This document shows positions 25,542 through 35,206 of a stretch of 64,000 nt of DNA, in pieces. Below the pieces are notes generated by a model. It was not told the DNA's origin and made no database searches. It saw nothing but the letters and a program-made list of their open reading frames with translations. A program made the position numbers and the translations under genes. Source of the DNA: Bradyrhizobium elkanii USDA 76 (GTDB lineage: Bacteria > Pseudomonadota > Alphaproteobacteria > Rhizobiales > Xanthobacteraceae); the NCBI RefSeq assembly GCF_023278185.1, contig NZ_CP066356.1, positions 1,054,001-1,118,000 on the forward strand, in the 5' to 3' direction. Each line of letters starts with the position of its first letter. The stretch's first letter is position 1.

Positions 25542-28500
25542 GATGGGTCACGACGGTGTCCGGCGTATGGTCCGGGAAGAAATCTGTTTGTGCCGGGATG
25601 GCCGGCCCCATTGCCGGCGTTCCACCAGCTGCAACTCCTTGCGCCAGCTGAAATCCGGCGGAGTCGTCGTGACCGAACCACGTTGGGCTTTGATCGAATT
25701 GTGAAGGGGACGAAGCTCCCTGCTGTTCAAGGCTCGGAAGCTCCTCCGCAAAATGAAAAGACTGCCCGGATGCTCCGCCGTCTACAAAGGGCAACACGGC
25801 CAGAGACAACGCCGCGTCCTCGTGGCCACTCGTTGACATCGGACTAACGTCGGGCGCTGGAGCGCTGGCGCCGACCGGCGGCGCGGGGCTGTCCGGGCTG
25901 GCGGCGAATATGAAGGCGTCCATCCCCGCCGTGTGGCACTGAATATCGACCTGAAGGTTACTCGTAGCCGAATCGCCGTCCGCATCGACCGCCGCCACAT
26001 CGAACAGCAGGTCCGCATTGATGCTCGTCTTTTCGGTATAGCTGATGTTGTTGACCGCGAAGGTGGGACACCCGGCTTCCACCCGATCGTAGTCGACCTG
26101 GACTTGATTAAACGACCTGTCAACGTAAAGTGTATACGTCGTCGTCGCAGCATCAAAGGTGTAGGTGTCGATCAGCGAAGCATCCGATGTCTCCTGGACC
26201 ACGAAGCCGGCACTGCCGCAGAGCGGCCTGGGAACATCGATGCAGAAGTCGTGAACATCGGCGCTGCCATCAAGAACCTTCAGGATCACACCGGCGGTGC
26301 CGTAGCCCTGCCATTCCGTGAGGTTGAAGCTGACCTGCGACTGCTTCTCGGTGAAGGCGAGATTCAACTGCTCGGCCGGGTCCATTTGCAGTCCACTATC
26401 GCCGACTGCGATACCGCAGTCCGATGCCTTGACATCGAGCGGATGGCCGGCGCAGTCGGATCCGGTAATCACCAGCTGTCCGTCCGGAGCAGTCAATGAC
26501 GGCGTGCCGCAGATCGGGGCATCAAAATCGGAACCGCTGACGGTGACGTCCTTCGACGGCCCGGCGTGCTCGAGATCAAAGCAGAAGGTTCCATCCGGAT
26601 CGATCAGCAATTTGAAATAAGGATCGTCCAGCCTGCCGCCGCAATCGGCAAGATACGCGTCAAGTTCGACGCCGCCGCCCACCTCATGGGTCGTATAGTA
26701 GAAGCTGTAATCATCGCCATGTCCGGTGACGTGCACCGCGGTAATGCCGTTGCCCAGACATGACGTGGCCAGATCATATCCCGTGCAACCGACTGGACCG
26801 TTGTGGATGGCAACGAACATCGCGGCATCGCCATCCGCGCCGAAATTGATATCGTAGGTGCCTGTCGCAGTCTGATGGTCCTGAGCGGCGACGAAGGTCT
26901 CCGGGAAGCCGCAAATGATCGGGTGATCGTCCGTGATCGTCAGTTGCTTGCCGAGGTCGATGCACGCGCTCTGGAAGTCGCCGTCCTTGTCCGTGATGGT
27001 GGCAACCAGGCTTACGACGCCGGCGGTCAGCGACACGGCTTCGCCACTGTCAGGGCCGGCGCAGGACGGATGCGTCACCGCGCGATATTCGGTGAAGGTG
27101 ACGCATCCCGTGACCGGATCAACCGCGATGGTGAATGCCAGCGCCCCGCTTGCTGTGCCGACATGGCCTTCGATGGTGTTGCCGTTCAGAACCAGCACGT
27201 CGGAGCAGCCGGTATGCGAATCGATCAGACCGGATGGGGTGCAGTCACCTCCGTTGATCGTCAGTGCATAGTGAGTCGTCGCGCCGTCGGCGCCCTGGAA
27301 CGAAGTGAACGCCGTCGAGAAATCGGCGGAAATTTTCGTCAGCGCCGCATCCGGCGCCGAGCCCGCGACGTGGTCGTCCAGCGCCGTTGCCGTCAGGTGC
27401 GTCTCGCTCAGCGTGAGCGACGGAGCGTTGCAATTGGCCCGGATGCAGGGGCCATCGTCGCTGATGCTTAGGCTGCTGCCGAGGTCGAGGCTGGCGCTCT
27501 GGAAGTCGCCGTCCTTGTCCGTGATCGTGGCGTTCAGGCTCACGATGCCCGCGGCCAGCGAGACGGCTTCGCCGCTGTCCGGGCTGGTGCCGAGCGGCTG
27601 CTCCACCGGCCGGTAGTCGGTGAAGGTGACACGTCCCGTGGCCGGATCGAGCGTGATGATGAATGCCAGTGTGCCGTTGGTCGCGCCGACGCGGCCTTCG
27701 ATCGTGTTGCCGTTCAGAACCAGCAGGTCGGCGAGGCCGGTATGCGAGTCGATCAGCCCCGACGCCGTGCCGTTGCCGCCGGTGATCGTCAGCGCGTAGC
27801 GGATGGTCGCGCCATCGGCGCCTTGCACCGAGGTGAACGCCGTCGAGAAATCGGCGGAAGTCGTCGTCAACGCCGCGTTCGGTGCCGAGCCGGCGATGTG
27901 GTCATCCAGCGCCGTTGCCGTCAGATGCGTCTCGCTCAGCGTCAGCGACGGGGCGGTGCCCGCCGCCTCGATGCGCGGGCCATCGTCCGTGATCGTCAGC
28001 TGCTTGCCGAGATCGATGCTGAGATCCTGGTACTGGCCGTCGCTCTCCGTGACCGTTGCGATCAGGTTGACGAGGCCGGTCCCCAGCGCGATCCCTTCGC
28101 CGCCGTCAGGGCTGGTGCCCGACGATTGTTCCACCGCGCGGTGCTCGACGAAGGTCACGCGGCCCGTGGCCGGGTCAACCGTGATAGTGAATGCGAGCGC
28201 CCCGCTTGCTGTGCCGACATGGCCTTCGATGGTATTGCCGTTCAGAACCAGCAGGTCAGCGAGACCGGTGTGCGAGTCGATCAGCCCTGACGCCGTACCG
28301 TTGCCGCCGGTGATCGTCAGTGCGTAGCTGACCGTCAGACCCGGTGCGGTGACGAATGCCGCCGAGAACTCGCCCGAGCTCGTCGTCAGCGCGGCATCGG
28401 GTGCCGAGCCGGCGATGTTGTCGTCCAGCGTCGTCGCCGTCAGATGGGTCTCGCTCAACGTCAGCGATGGCACCGTTCCGATCCCGATCAAGGGGCCATG

Positions 28501-30057
28501 GATGACGAGTGTCACCGTCTGCGGGGTACCGCCTATCGTGGTCACCGTGAAGCTGTCGGTCAGCGCGTCGCCGACATGGAGGGCTTGCACGGAGCTGTTG
28601 GCGTTGTCGAGCGTATAGGTCCACACCCCGGCCGTTGTCAGCGTGAATGAGCCGTAGCCACCAACGCTTGTCGTCGGCACGTTCACGGCGGTGAAGGTAT
28701 TGACGGGATCGTCGACATCGGTGTCGGTGAGCGTGCCCTGTGCGATGAGCAGGCCGGGCGAGGCATGACTGACGCCGACCGCGCCCACCACCGAGCCGGC
28801 CTTGGTGCCGGAGATGATGGACGCGTCATCGGCGCCGAGGATGCTGATGTTGAAGCTCTCGCTGGCCGAGAGCGAGCCGTCCGAGACCGTGATCACGAAG
28901 CTCTGGGTCGTGTTGGCCTTCAGGGCGTTGATTGCGGTGTTGTTCGGAACGAAGGTGTAGTTTCCGGTGGCACTGTTGAGATAGAGCGTGCCAAATGTAC
29001 CGACGCTCGACACGTCGTAGGTCGCCTGTCCCAGCACCGTATCGCCTGTGGCGCCTCCGCTGATGCCGAATTTCAGCGCGCCGCCCTTGATGCTGCTCGC
29101 GGAAAAGGTCCCGTTCGCCGCATTGAAATCGTCAAATATCACCGTATCGATTTCAGTCGGCCCCGATCCGAGGTTCAGCTTCGGCGGAGTCGGCGGCAGC
29201 TTGAAGAGATCATTTTTCGCGAAGATCGCGACCGGCAGCGGCCCGAGCGTATCTTGCACCGGCGACAGCGGGGACTGCTGAATAAAATTGATTGGTAGCA
29301 GCAGCTGGCCCCCTTCGAGAGCGGGCATGCCGGACCCTTTCGATGCCGGTCCTTTCTCGAAATAGGCAAGCGTCTCCTGTTGGGCCTCCCGTAATTCCTC
29401 CATGTGCGCAGGGGAATTCGTGGCATGGTTCACGCCGACGGAGGATCCTCTTCTGCTCAGAATGATCGTCTCTTCGGGATCCTCGACGATGATATGACGG
29501 GGGATCGCCTCCTTGGTCACGAGCTCGAACACGCCGTGGTGGAGGTCCTTGTATTTGATGCTGTCGTCGTCCAGGAACGTGACGTTCGGCTCCGCGGCGC
29601 GGGCGTCCTCCAGCAGCGAGAAAGTCAGGGCGGCCAACGACAGCATGCCGAGGCCGCTGGCCCGGATGGTGCCAACCGGTGTGTCAGCCGTCAGGACGGC
29701 AGATCCTGCCAGCCGGCTGCCGATGAGGCGGAAGAGGCTTCTGGCTTTCGCGAACGGGCCCGGCCGCAAGCTCCCACCGGGGGCTTGCGCGATGTCGCCC
29801 AATTCCAGCCGGGTACCGGCCGGCAAATTGAGCAGCCTGCCATCGACCAGGCGGATTTCGATCTGCCCGCCGGCTCCGACCTCGATGACGTCACCCTGGC
29901 GAACGGGATCGCCAGCTACGATTTGAATCGGTACGCCGCGGGCACGCGCGATCGTGCCGCAACCGATCGTCGTCCAAACAGTGCCAACCACACGGGGCGG
30001 CTGGCCCAAAACGGCCATGCACGCGTCCCCGAACTCTACGCCGGACGCAACAAACAT
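25519..30057 (-). CDS. Giant FecR-headed repeat protein, probable surface or secreted adhesin
   Basis: A protein of 1,512 residues (about 1,499 if ATG at 30018 is used). It has no signal peptide. Residues about 35-155 form a FecR-like head (GDPVRQGDVIEVGAGGQIEI, DGRLLNLPAG, DTPVGTI) that matches the divergent FecR-domain gene. A VCBS/cadherin-like region follows (about 340-520). Three repeats of about 175 residues begin SLTLSETHLTAT (DUF5801-like, coding positions about 28468, 27949 and 27421). A further beta-rich region ends the protein. About 19 Cys lie between residues 869 and 1372, against two before. Architecture suggests type I secretion or surface display, but no transporter is adjacent. 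Confidence 0.85.
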   Translation of the reverse strand: MFVASGVEFGDACMAVLGQPPRVVGTVWTTIGCGTIARARGVPIQIVAGDPVRQGDVIEVGAGGQIEIRLVDGRLLNLPAGTRLELGDIAQAPGGSLRPGPFAKARSLFRLIGSRLAGSAVLTADTPVGTIRASGLGMLSLAALTFSLLEDARAAEPNVTFLDDDSIKYKDLHHGVFELVTKEAIPRHIIVEDPEETIILSRRGSSVGVNHATNSPAHMEELREAQQETLAYFEKGPASKGSGMPALEGGQLLLPINFIQQSPLSPVQDTLGPLPVAIFAKNDLFKLPPTPPKLNLGSGPTEIDTVIFDDFNAANGTFSASSIKGGALKFGISGGATGDTVLGQATYDVSSVGTFGTLYLNSATGNYTFVPNNTAINALKANTTQSFVITVSDGSLSASESFNISILGADDASIISGTKAGSVVGAVGVSHASPGLLIAQGTLTDTDVDDPVNTFTAVNVPTTSVGGYGSFTLTTAGVWTYTLDNANSSVQALHVGDALTDSFTVTTIGGTPQTVTLVIHGPLIGIGTVPSLTLSETHLTATTLDDNIAGSAPDAALTTSSGEFSAAFVTAPGLTVSYALTITGGNGTASGLIDSHTGLADLLVLNGNTIEGHVGTASGALAFTITVDPATGRVTFVEHRAVEQSSGTSPDGGEGIALGTGLVNLIATVTESDGQYQDLSIDLGKQLTITDDGPRIEAAGTAPSLTLSETHLTATALDDHIAGSAPNAALTTTSADFSTAFTSVQGADGATIRYALTITGGNGTASGLIDSHTGLADLLVLNGNTIEGRVGATNGTLAFIITLDPATGRVTFTDYRPVEQPLGTSPDSGEAVSLAAGIVSLNATITDKDGDFQSASLDLGSSLSISDDGPCIRANCNAPSLTLSETHLTATALDDHVAGSAPDAALTKISADFSTAFTSFQGADGATTHYALTINGGDCTPSGLIDSHTGCSDVLVLNGNTIEGHVGTASGALAFTIAVDPVTGCVTFTEYRAVTHPSCAGPDSGEAVSLTAGVVSLVATITDKDGDFQSACIDLGKQLTITDDHPIICGFPETFVAAQDHQTATGTYDINFGADGDAAMFVAIHNGPVGCTGYDLATSCLGNGITAVHVTGHGDDYSFYYTTHEVGGGVELDAYLADCGGRLDDPYFKLLIDPDGTFCFDLEHAGPSKDVTVSGSDFDAPICGTPSLTAPDGQLVITGSDCAGHPLDVKASDCGIAVGDSGLQMDPAEQLNLAFTEKQSQVSFNLTEWQGYGTAGVILKVLDGSADVHDFCIDVPRPLCGSAGFVVQETSDASLIDTYTFDAATTTYTLYVDRSFNQVQVDYDRVEAGCPTFAVNNISYTEKTSINADLLFDVAAVDADGDSATSNLQVDIQCHTAGMDAFIFAASPDSPAPPVGASAPAPDVSPMSTSGHEDAALSLAVLPFVDGGASGQSFHFAEELPSLEQQGASSPSQFDQSPTWFGHDDSAGFQLAQGVAAGGTPAMGPAIPAQTDFFPDHTPDTVVTHPLHDLIV

Positions 30058-30462
30058 TGGCTTTTTGCCTGTTAGGCAGTTCGAGCGGAAGGTGGCGCCG
30101 CAGTCTTTTTATTTTGGCTTGGTTCGGCCACGCGGCGAAAAACCCCGTGCCGTCAGCCATAGGCTTGTCCGCTGAAACGTCCTGATTGAAACCAAATTCG
30201 GCAGTAAAAATGGAATTCCAATACTATGGGGAGCCCTACGAAAAGGACAGAACAGTTGTCCTTTATCGCGCGTGCAGCCCCGCAAAATTAATAGTATGAT
30301 TACCATGCAAATTGTCCACTTATTAATTTTTAGTCGAACTGCGTCAGGCATTTAGGCCTGTCTGCGACAACTCGTCTGGCACTCAAGGTCCTGCGGTCTC
30401 GGCCCGGTGGTCCCGATCACCATCGAGCCACGACACGACAAGATCTTCTCGTGGAGGGGATC
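30058..30462. promoter_or_regulatory. Divergent control region, giant protein / FecR-domain gene
   Basis: A 405-base interval containing an AT-rich core (about 30285-30335) likely to carry promoters for both divergent genes. I see no open frame with credible coding character and no recognised operator. Confidence 0.4.
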
Positions 30463-31116
30463 GTGCGCATCCATTTGATTGTTCAATTGCTTGCAAGTTT
30501 CGTTCTGGCGCTCGCAACGCTCGCGCCCGGCCAGGTGCAGGCGCAAACCGAACCGGCCCAGCCCGCGGTCGACAATATTCAATTGAAATTCATCGGAAGG
30601 GTCGTCGCCGCCACCGGTTCGGTCACGATCGAGCATCCGAATGCAGTCGTCGTTCAGGCAGGGCTGCCTGGCAAACTGCCTCAGGCGCAGGTTGGCGACC
30701 CCGTTTATCTGGGCGACGTGGTGCAAACTGGAGCTGACGGACGCGTCGGGATCAATTTCTCCGACGGCACTTCGTTCAATCTGTCGAGCAACGCCAAGAT
30801 GGCGATGACCGAGTTCGTGTACGACCCGAACGGCAAGTCGAACTCGACCTTGCTCAAACTGACCAATGGGACCTTCACCTTCGTTGCCGGCAACATTGCA
30901 AAGACCGGCGACATGAAGATCGACACCCCCGTGGCAACGATGGGCATTCGAGGCACCACGCCACGCATCGAGATATCGGACGATGGAACGGTGAAGTTCG
31001 CCACGCTCGTTGAAGAGGGCAAGAGCAAGGTCAGGAAGGTCGGGACACGAAAGCCGCAGCAACCTGAGCAAAACACCCTCCACAAGTTCAATCCAAACAT
31101 CTGTCGAGGGTGCTAG
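30463..31116 (+). CDS. Exported FecR-domain protein
   Basis: A 217-residue protein with a signal peptide (LIVQLLASFVLALATLA, cleavage near VQAQT) and a FecR domain: GDPVYLGDVVQTGADGRVGI, FSDGTSFNLSSNAKM and a second half ending DTPVATMGIRGTTPRIEI. Unlike true FecR there is no cytoplasmic or membrane part, so it is not an ordinary anti-sigma regulator. The GTG at 30463 follows ggagg by 5 bases. A GTG at 30451 is an alternative. The domain is homologous to the head of the divergent giant protein, so the two probably act together. A TPR gene follows 37 bases later. Confidence 0.85.
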   Translation: MRIHLIVQLLASFVLALATLAPGQVQAQTEPAQPAVDNIQLKFIGRVVAATGSVTIEHPNAVVVQAGLPGKLPQAQVGDPVYLGDVVQTGADGRVGINFSDGTSFNLSSNAKMAMTEFVYDPNGKSNSTLLKLTNGTFTFVAGNIAKTGDMKIDTPVATMGIRGTTPRIEISDDGTVKFATLVEEGKSKVRKVGTRKPQQPEQNTLHKFNPNICRGC

Positions 31117-31153
31117 GCCAGGCGCAGCCCGTTTCGTGCAAGCAAGGCCCGAT

Positions 31154-32017
31154 ATGAAACTTCGTGCAAGCGCCGGCGCAATTGTCAGCCTGACATCGCT
31201 TCTCGTTGCGATGCTCCCCGCGTTGCCGGCGGTCGCGCAGAACCCGAAGAAGGACAACTATCTCCGCACTATCGGATTGTGCAGCGGCCTCGATCGCACA
31301 CCGGCCGACGCGCGCGTTGCTGCCTGCACGGCGCTGATCGATGCGGGTCAGGACATGACCCCTGCCGGCCTCGCGATCGCCTACAACAACCGTGGCAACG
31401 CCTACGCTGCCAAGGGGGACTACGACGGCGCCATCCGGGATTTTGATCGATCGATCGAGCTCAATCCGACCTACACCAAGCCGTTCAACAACCGCGGCGT
31501 GGCCTATCTCAGGAAGCGCGAATACGATCGCGCGACCGACGCCTTCGATCAGGCGATCAGGCTCAACCCGAATTACGGCGAGGCCTTCGCCAATCGCGCC
31601 GGCGCCTATTTGAAGCAGAACGATTTTGCGCGCGCGGCGCAGGACTACGATGAGGCCATTCGCCTCAAGCCGAACCTGGACGGGGTGTGGAGCGGACGCT
31701 GCTGGAGCCGGGCCATCCTTGGCGAATTGCAGGCGGCGCTGGAGGATTGCAACAAGGCCCTTCAATCGGGGCCCGCCAACGCCGCGACGTATGACTCGCG
31801 TGGCCTGATCTATCTGAAGACCGGCGAGCTTGGCGCGGCGATTGCCGACTACAGCTCCGCACTTCGCATCGATCCCAAGCTCGCAAGCGCACTTTATGGA
31901 CGCGGCCTGGCGAAGTTGAAGCAGGGCGACAAGGCCGGCGGCAATATCGACATGGCGGCGGCCAAGGCGATCCAGGGCAGCATCGGCGACGATTTCACAC
32001 GCTACGGCGTGCGATAA
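31154..32017 (+). CDS. Exported TPR-repeat protein
   Basis: A 287-residue protein with a signal peptide (SAGAIVSLTSLLVAMLPAL, cleavage near AVAQN). It has about five tetratricopeptide repeats, seen as AYNNRGNAYAAKGDYDGAI, PFNNRGVAYLRKREYDRAT, AFANRAGAYLKQNDFARAA and YDSRGLIYLKTGELGAAI. TPR domains bind protein partners. Likely co-transcribed with the FecR-domain gene, and perhaps a periplasmic scaffold for it or the giant repeat protein. Confidence 0.85.
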   Translation: MKLRASAGAIVSLTSLLVAMLPALPAVAQNPKKDNYLRTIGLCSGLDRTPADARVAACTALIDAGQDMTPAGLAIAYNNRGNAYAAKGDYDGAIRDFDRSIELNPTYTKPFNNRGVAYLRKREYDRATDAFDQAIRLNPNYGEAFANRAGAYLKQNDFARAAQDYDEAIRLKPNLDGVWSGRCWSRAILGELQAALEDCNKALQSGPANAATYDSRGLIYLKTGELGAAIADYSSALRIDPKLASALYGRGLAKLKQGDKAGGNIDMAAAKAIQGSIGDDFTRYGVR

Positions 32018-32086
32018 CCGAGTGCGGCCGACCGAGCTGCAGCAAGCGGGCCGGCCCGATGCTGTCGCAGCGGCCCGGCCAGCCGG

Positions 32087-32953
32087 CTAATCCATGATCT
32101 CGACCGTCGCCGAACGGCCGGCGACCAGCGCGATGCGATCCGGCAGGTGATCCAGCGCGATGCGCACGGGGATGCGCTGTGCCAGCCGAACCCAGCTGAA
32201 GGTCGGATTGACGTTCGCGAGCAGGCTCGCGCCTGCCGCGCGGTCTCGATCCTCGATGCCGGCCGCAATGCTCTCGACATGTCCGGTGAGCCGCACCGGC
32301 TCGCCCATCAGCCGGATCTGCGCCTTGTCGCCGACGCGGATGCGCGCGAGCTTGGTCTCCTCGAAATAGCCTTCCACATGCAGCGTATCGGTGTCGACCA
32401 GCGCCATCACGCCCTTGCCCGCGGTGACGTAGGCGCCCGGCCGCAGGTCCATATTGGTGATGGTGCCATTGACCGAAGCGTGCACCTCGCTGCGATCCAG
32501 GTTGAGCTGCGCGACGGCGCGGTCGGCGACCGCCTGGTCATAGGCCGCCTTGGCCTGCAGCTGCGTCGCCAGAACCTGCTCCTGCTTCTGCTGCGACACC
32601 GCATCGGTGGTCAGCGAGCTGTAGCGCTTGAGGTCGGCGTCGGCCTGATCCAATGTCGCGCGATGGCCGGCGACCGCCGCGTCGGCCTGCTTCAGTGCCA
32701 GGGCAAAGCGTGCGCGATCGATCCGGAACAGGATGTCGCCGCGATGCACCGGCTGATTGTCCTTGACCAGCACGTCGGTGACGAAGCCGGATACGTCGGG
32801 GGCAACCTGCACAATGTCGGCGCGAACCCTGCCGTCGCGGGTCCATGGCGCCTCCATATAGTAGACCCAGAGCGCACGCGCGACCGCGAGCGCGGCGATG
32901 ACGGCGATCGCGGTCAGCGCAACCCGACCGAGCCAGGCGAAATTCCCTTTCAT
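32087..32953 (-). CDS. HlyD-family membrane-fusion protein of aromatic-acid-type efflux pump
   Basis: A 288-residue periplasmic adaptor with one N-terminal helix (VALTAIAVIAALAVARALWVYY). The lipoyl/hairpin halves carry ADIVQVAPDVSGFVTDV and GTITNMDLRPGAYV. It closely follows the AaeA/EmrA pattern and connects a FUSC-family pump to an outer-membrane channel. It overlaps the DUF1656 gene by 4 bases and is the last gene of the MarR-headed operon. Substrates may be aromatic acids or other toxic organics, by analogy with AaeAB. Confidence 0.9.
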   Translation of the reverse strand: MKGNFAWLGRVALTAIAVIAALAVARALWVYYMEAPWTRDGRVRADIVQVAPDVSGFVTDVLVKDNQPVHRGDILFRIDRARFALALKQADAAVAGHRATLDQADADLKRYSSLTTDAVSQQKQEQVLATQLQAKAAYDQAVADRAVAQLNLDRSEVHASVNGTITNMDLRPGAYVTAGKGVMALVDTDTLHVEGYFEETKLARIRVGDKAQIRLMGEPVRLTGHVESIAAGIEDRDRAAGASLLANVNPTFSWVRLAQRIPVRIALDHLPDRIALVAGRSATVEIMD

Positions 32954-33156
32954 GGCAGAAACTCCGAAAGATAGACCACGACGCCGAGCAGGCATACATA
33001 CAGGGCGAAATTGAACAGCGCGCGATGCCAGACCAGCCGGTAGAACCCGAAGCGCTGCATGACCCGGCTCACCACCGCGCTCAGCGCATAGGCAACGATG
33101 AGCCACAGCAGCAGCGCCGGAACGAGCACGCCGTAAATGTCGAGCTCATATCTCAT
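32950..33156 (-). CDS. DUF1656 (AaeX-like) small membrane protein
   Basis: A 68-residue protein with two membrane helices (YGVLVPALLLWLIVAYAL and NFALYVCLLGVVVYL). The start MRYELDIYGV fits the DUF1656/AaeX family, which is always next to FUSC and HlyD efflux genes. It overlaps both neighbours by 4 bases. Its role in the pump is not known. Confidence 0.9.
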   Translation of the reverse strand: MRYELDIYGVLVPALLLWLIVAYALSAVVSRVMQRFGFYRLVWHRALFNFALYVCLLGVVVYLSEFLP

Positions 33157-35204
33157 GCGGCAAAACTCTCCTCGGGCTGCGATCGATAGGCGGGCGCATC
33201 CGGAAACAGGCCGCGGCGGATGCCGACAAGGCCGAGCAATGCATCGTCCCGCGCGCGCTCATTGGGATCCTTGACGACCGCAGTCAGCGCTGCATCGATG
33301 CAGGACAGCAGTTCGGCGGGCATTGCCTCGTTCGCATGGGCGCGAAACGCCGCCGCGAGGTCGTCCAGCATGTCGTCGATGGCACGCACGGTCAATGCGG
33401 CGAGGCCGTAACGCGCCCGCCTGAGGTCGATGATGTTGAGCCCGATGCGCAGCTGGACCAGGCTGTCGGCATCGCGGCGGTCGCTCTCGGAGATGAAGGC
33501 GATCCGCTGGACCAATAGCCCGAGCCGATGCAGCATCAGGCCGGCAAACTGCGCGCGATCGCCGTGGCCGCGCCGCTCGGCGGCGACCGCGAGGGTCTGC
33601 CAGCTCGACGTCATCAGCCGCTTGGCGATCCATTCGGCGCCGACGCCGCGCGCGATCCGCGTCACGATCTCCGCGATGACAACGCCGAGGAAGAAGGCGA
33701 CCGACGTGTTGGCGAAACTGGCGAAATCCGCGCTGTAGGTCGATTGCAGCGCGAGCAGCGTCGCGGTGTTGGCGGCGAGCGCCATGCCGATCGGCGCGGT
33801 TTTGGGCCGTGCGATCAAAAAGCCGTACAGGAGGAAGGTCGGCGCCAGCGCGGCGATCAGGACCTCGACGTGGGAGATGCCCGGCACCAGCGCGAACTGG
33901 TAAATCGCGACGACGACGATCGCGACCAGCGAAAACAGCCCGAAGGCCCGGATGCTGCGCGCCGGCTCGTCCTGCGCGGCGAAGAAGGAGCAGGCGACCG
34001 CCGCCATCATCGGCGCCGAGGCGCCATCCGGCCAGCCGGTCGCAATCCACAGGCCGCAGCAGATCAGGATGGCGACCGCCGCCCCCGCAGCGGACCATAG
34101 CGCCATGCCGTGGTCGCGATGCCGGACCGGCGCTGCCCCCGACTCCGGATGGAATGCCAGCGGGACAGTGGAGATGTCCCGGCCCGCGGCAATCGCATCA
34201 CCTATTGCGCGGCAGTCGGCCGAGATGTCGACAAGCTCGCGCAGCCGGAGCAGCAGGCTGATCGTGATGATGCGCTCCCGCGACGCGACGCCGTCGAGCG
34301 CGGATTGCCGCTCGGCGATTGCAGCGCGGATCTGCTCGCCGGATTGCCGCAGGCGATCCTCGTCCACAATCCATGCGGCGAGATCCTCGATCAGGCGCCG
34401 TAGCTCCGGTTGCTTCTGCAGCGCCGCCTCGCCGAGTCCGGCAAGCCGGTCTTCGATCGAGGTGATGATCGGCAACAGCATCAGCATGCGCAGCCGGACC
34501 TCACCGAGGCCGCGCACGGTGCCGACGTCGGCCAGCCGGTCATAGGCGACATGGGTCGCCAGCGTATCGATCTCGACGATGTCGGTTGCAAGACGAAGGC
34601 GTTGGGCCCGGCGCGTCTCGCTGGTCCCGCGGTCAAGCAGCACGTCGCGGGACAGGCGGCGCGCATCCGACAGCCAGCTCCTGACGCGGCCGCCGACCGC
34701 CGGCGCGACGCTGCGCGGAAATACCACTGTCGACACCAGGCTCGCGCAGATGATGCCGAGCGAGATTTCCTCGACCCGTGCCAGCGCGACATCGAAGATG
34801 CTGCCCGGGTCGGCCACCGACGGAAAGCCGATCAGTGCGACGGTATATCCGCCCAGCATGAAGACATAGCTGCGCGGCGTGCCGTCGAGCAGCGACAGAT
34901 AAAGGCAGAGCCCGACCCAGAGCGCGATCACGAGGCACAGCAGTTCCGGCGCATTGACCAGGTTCGGCACCAGGGCGACCGTGACGCTCGCGCCGACCAG
35001 GGTGCCGATCACGCGGAAGAACGCCTTCGAGCTGGTCGCGCCGGCCAGCGGCTGCGACGTGATATAGACCGTCGCCATCGCCCAATAGGGGCGCGGCAGA
35101 TCGATCGCCAGGGCGATGACAAGCGCCAGCATCGACGCCGCGAACGTCTTCAACGCGAAGACGAGGTCCGCGTGGCGGACCAGGAACGGCTCTTCCGCGC
35201 GCAT
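33153..35204 (-). CDS. FUSC-family inner-membrane efflux protein
   Basis: A 683-residue protein with two blocks of membrane helices (about 15-160 and 355-510), each followed by a long cytoplasmic helical region, as in AaeB and other FUSC proteins. The N-terminal block has FALKTFAASMLALVIALAIDLPRPYWA, shown here only as its family-typical start. The second block has MMAAVACSFFAAQDEPA. It would export aromatic or hydrophobic compounds with the HlyD partner. The MarR gene ends 2 bases upstream of its start. Confidence 0.9.
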   Translation of the reverse strand: MRAEEPFLVRHADLVFALKTFAASMLALVIALAIDLPRPYWAMATVYITSQPLAGATSSKAFFRVIGTLVGASVTVALVPNLVNAPELLCLVIALWVGLCLYLSLLDGTPRSYVFMLGGYTVALIGFPSVADPGSIFDVALARVEEISLGIICASLVSTVVFPRSVAPAVGGRVRSWLSDARRLSRDVLLDRGTSETRRAQRLRLATDIVEIDTLATHVAYDRLADVGTVRGLGEVRLRMLMLLPIITSIEDRLAGLGEAALQKQPELRRLIEDLAAWIVDEDRLRQSGEQIRAAIAERQSALDGVASRERIITISLLLRLRELVDISADCRAIGDAIAAGRDISTVPLAFHPESGAAPVRHRDHGMALWSAAGAAVAILICCGLWIATGWPDGASAPMMAAVACSFFAAQDEPARSIRAFGLFSLVAIVVVAIYQFALVPGISHVEVLIAALAPTFLLYGFLIARPKTAPIGMALAANTATLLALQSTYSADFASFANTSVAFFLGVVIAEIVTRIARGVGAEWIAKRLMTSSWQTLAVAAERRGHGDRAQFAGLMLHRLGLLVQRIAFISESDRRDADSLVQLRIGLNIIDLRRARYGLAALTVRAIDDMLDDLAAAFRAHANEAMPAELLSCIDAALTAVVKDPNERARDDALLGLVGIRRGLFPDAPAYRSQPEESFAA

Positions 35205-35206
35205 GA

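Noticed and set aside
27422..28468. Frameshift or pseudogene in the giant gene
   Set aside because: The frame is continuous over 4.5 kb with consistent repeats and codon use.
26900..28470. CRISPR-like repeat array in the giant gene
   Set aside because: The repeats are about 520 bases, in frame and encode protein repeats.
30352..31257. 301-codon minus-strand frame across the FecR-domain gene
   Set aside because: The plus frame has a signal peptide and clear FecR homology to the neighbouring giant protein; the minus frame has neither.
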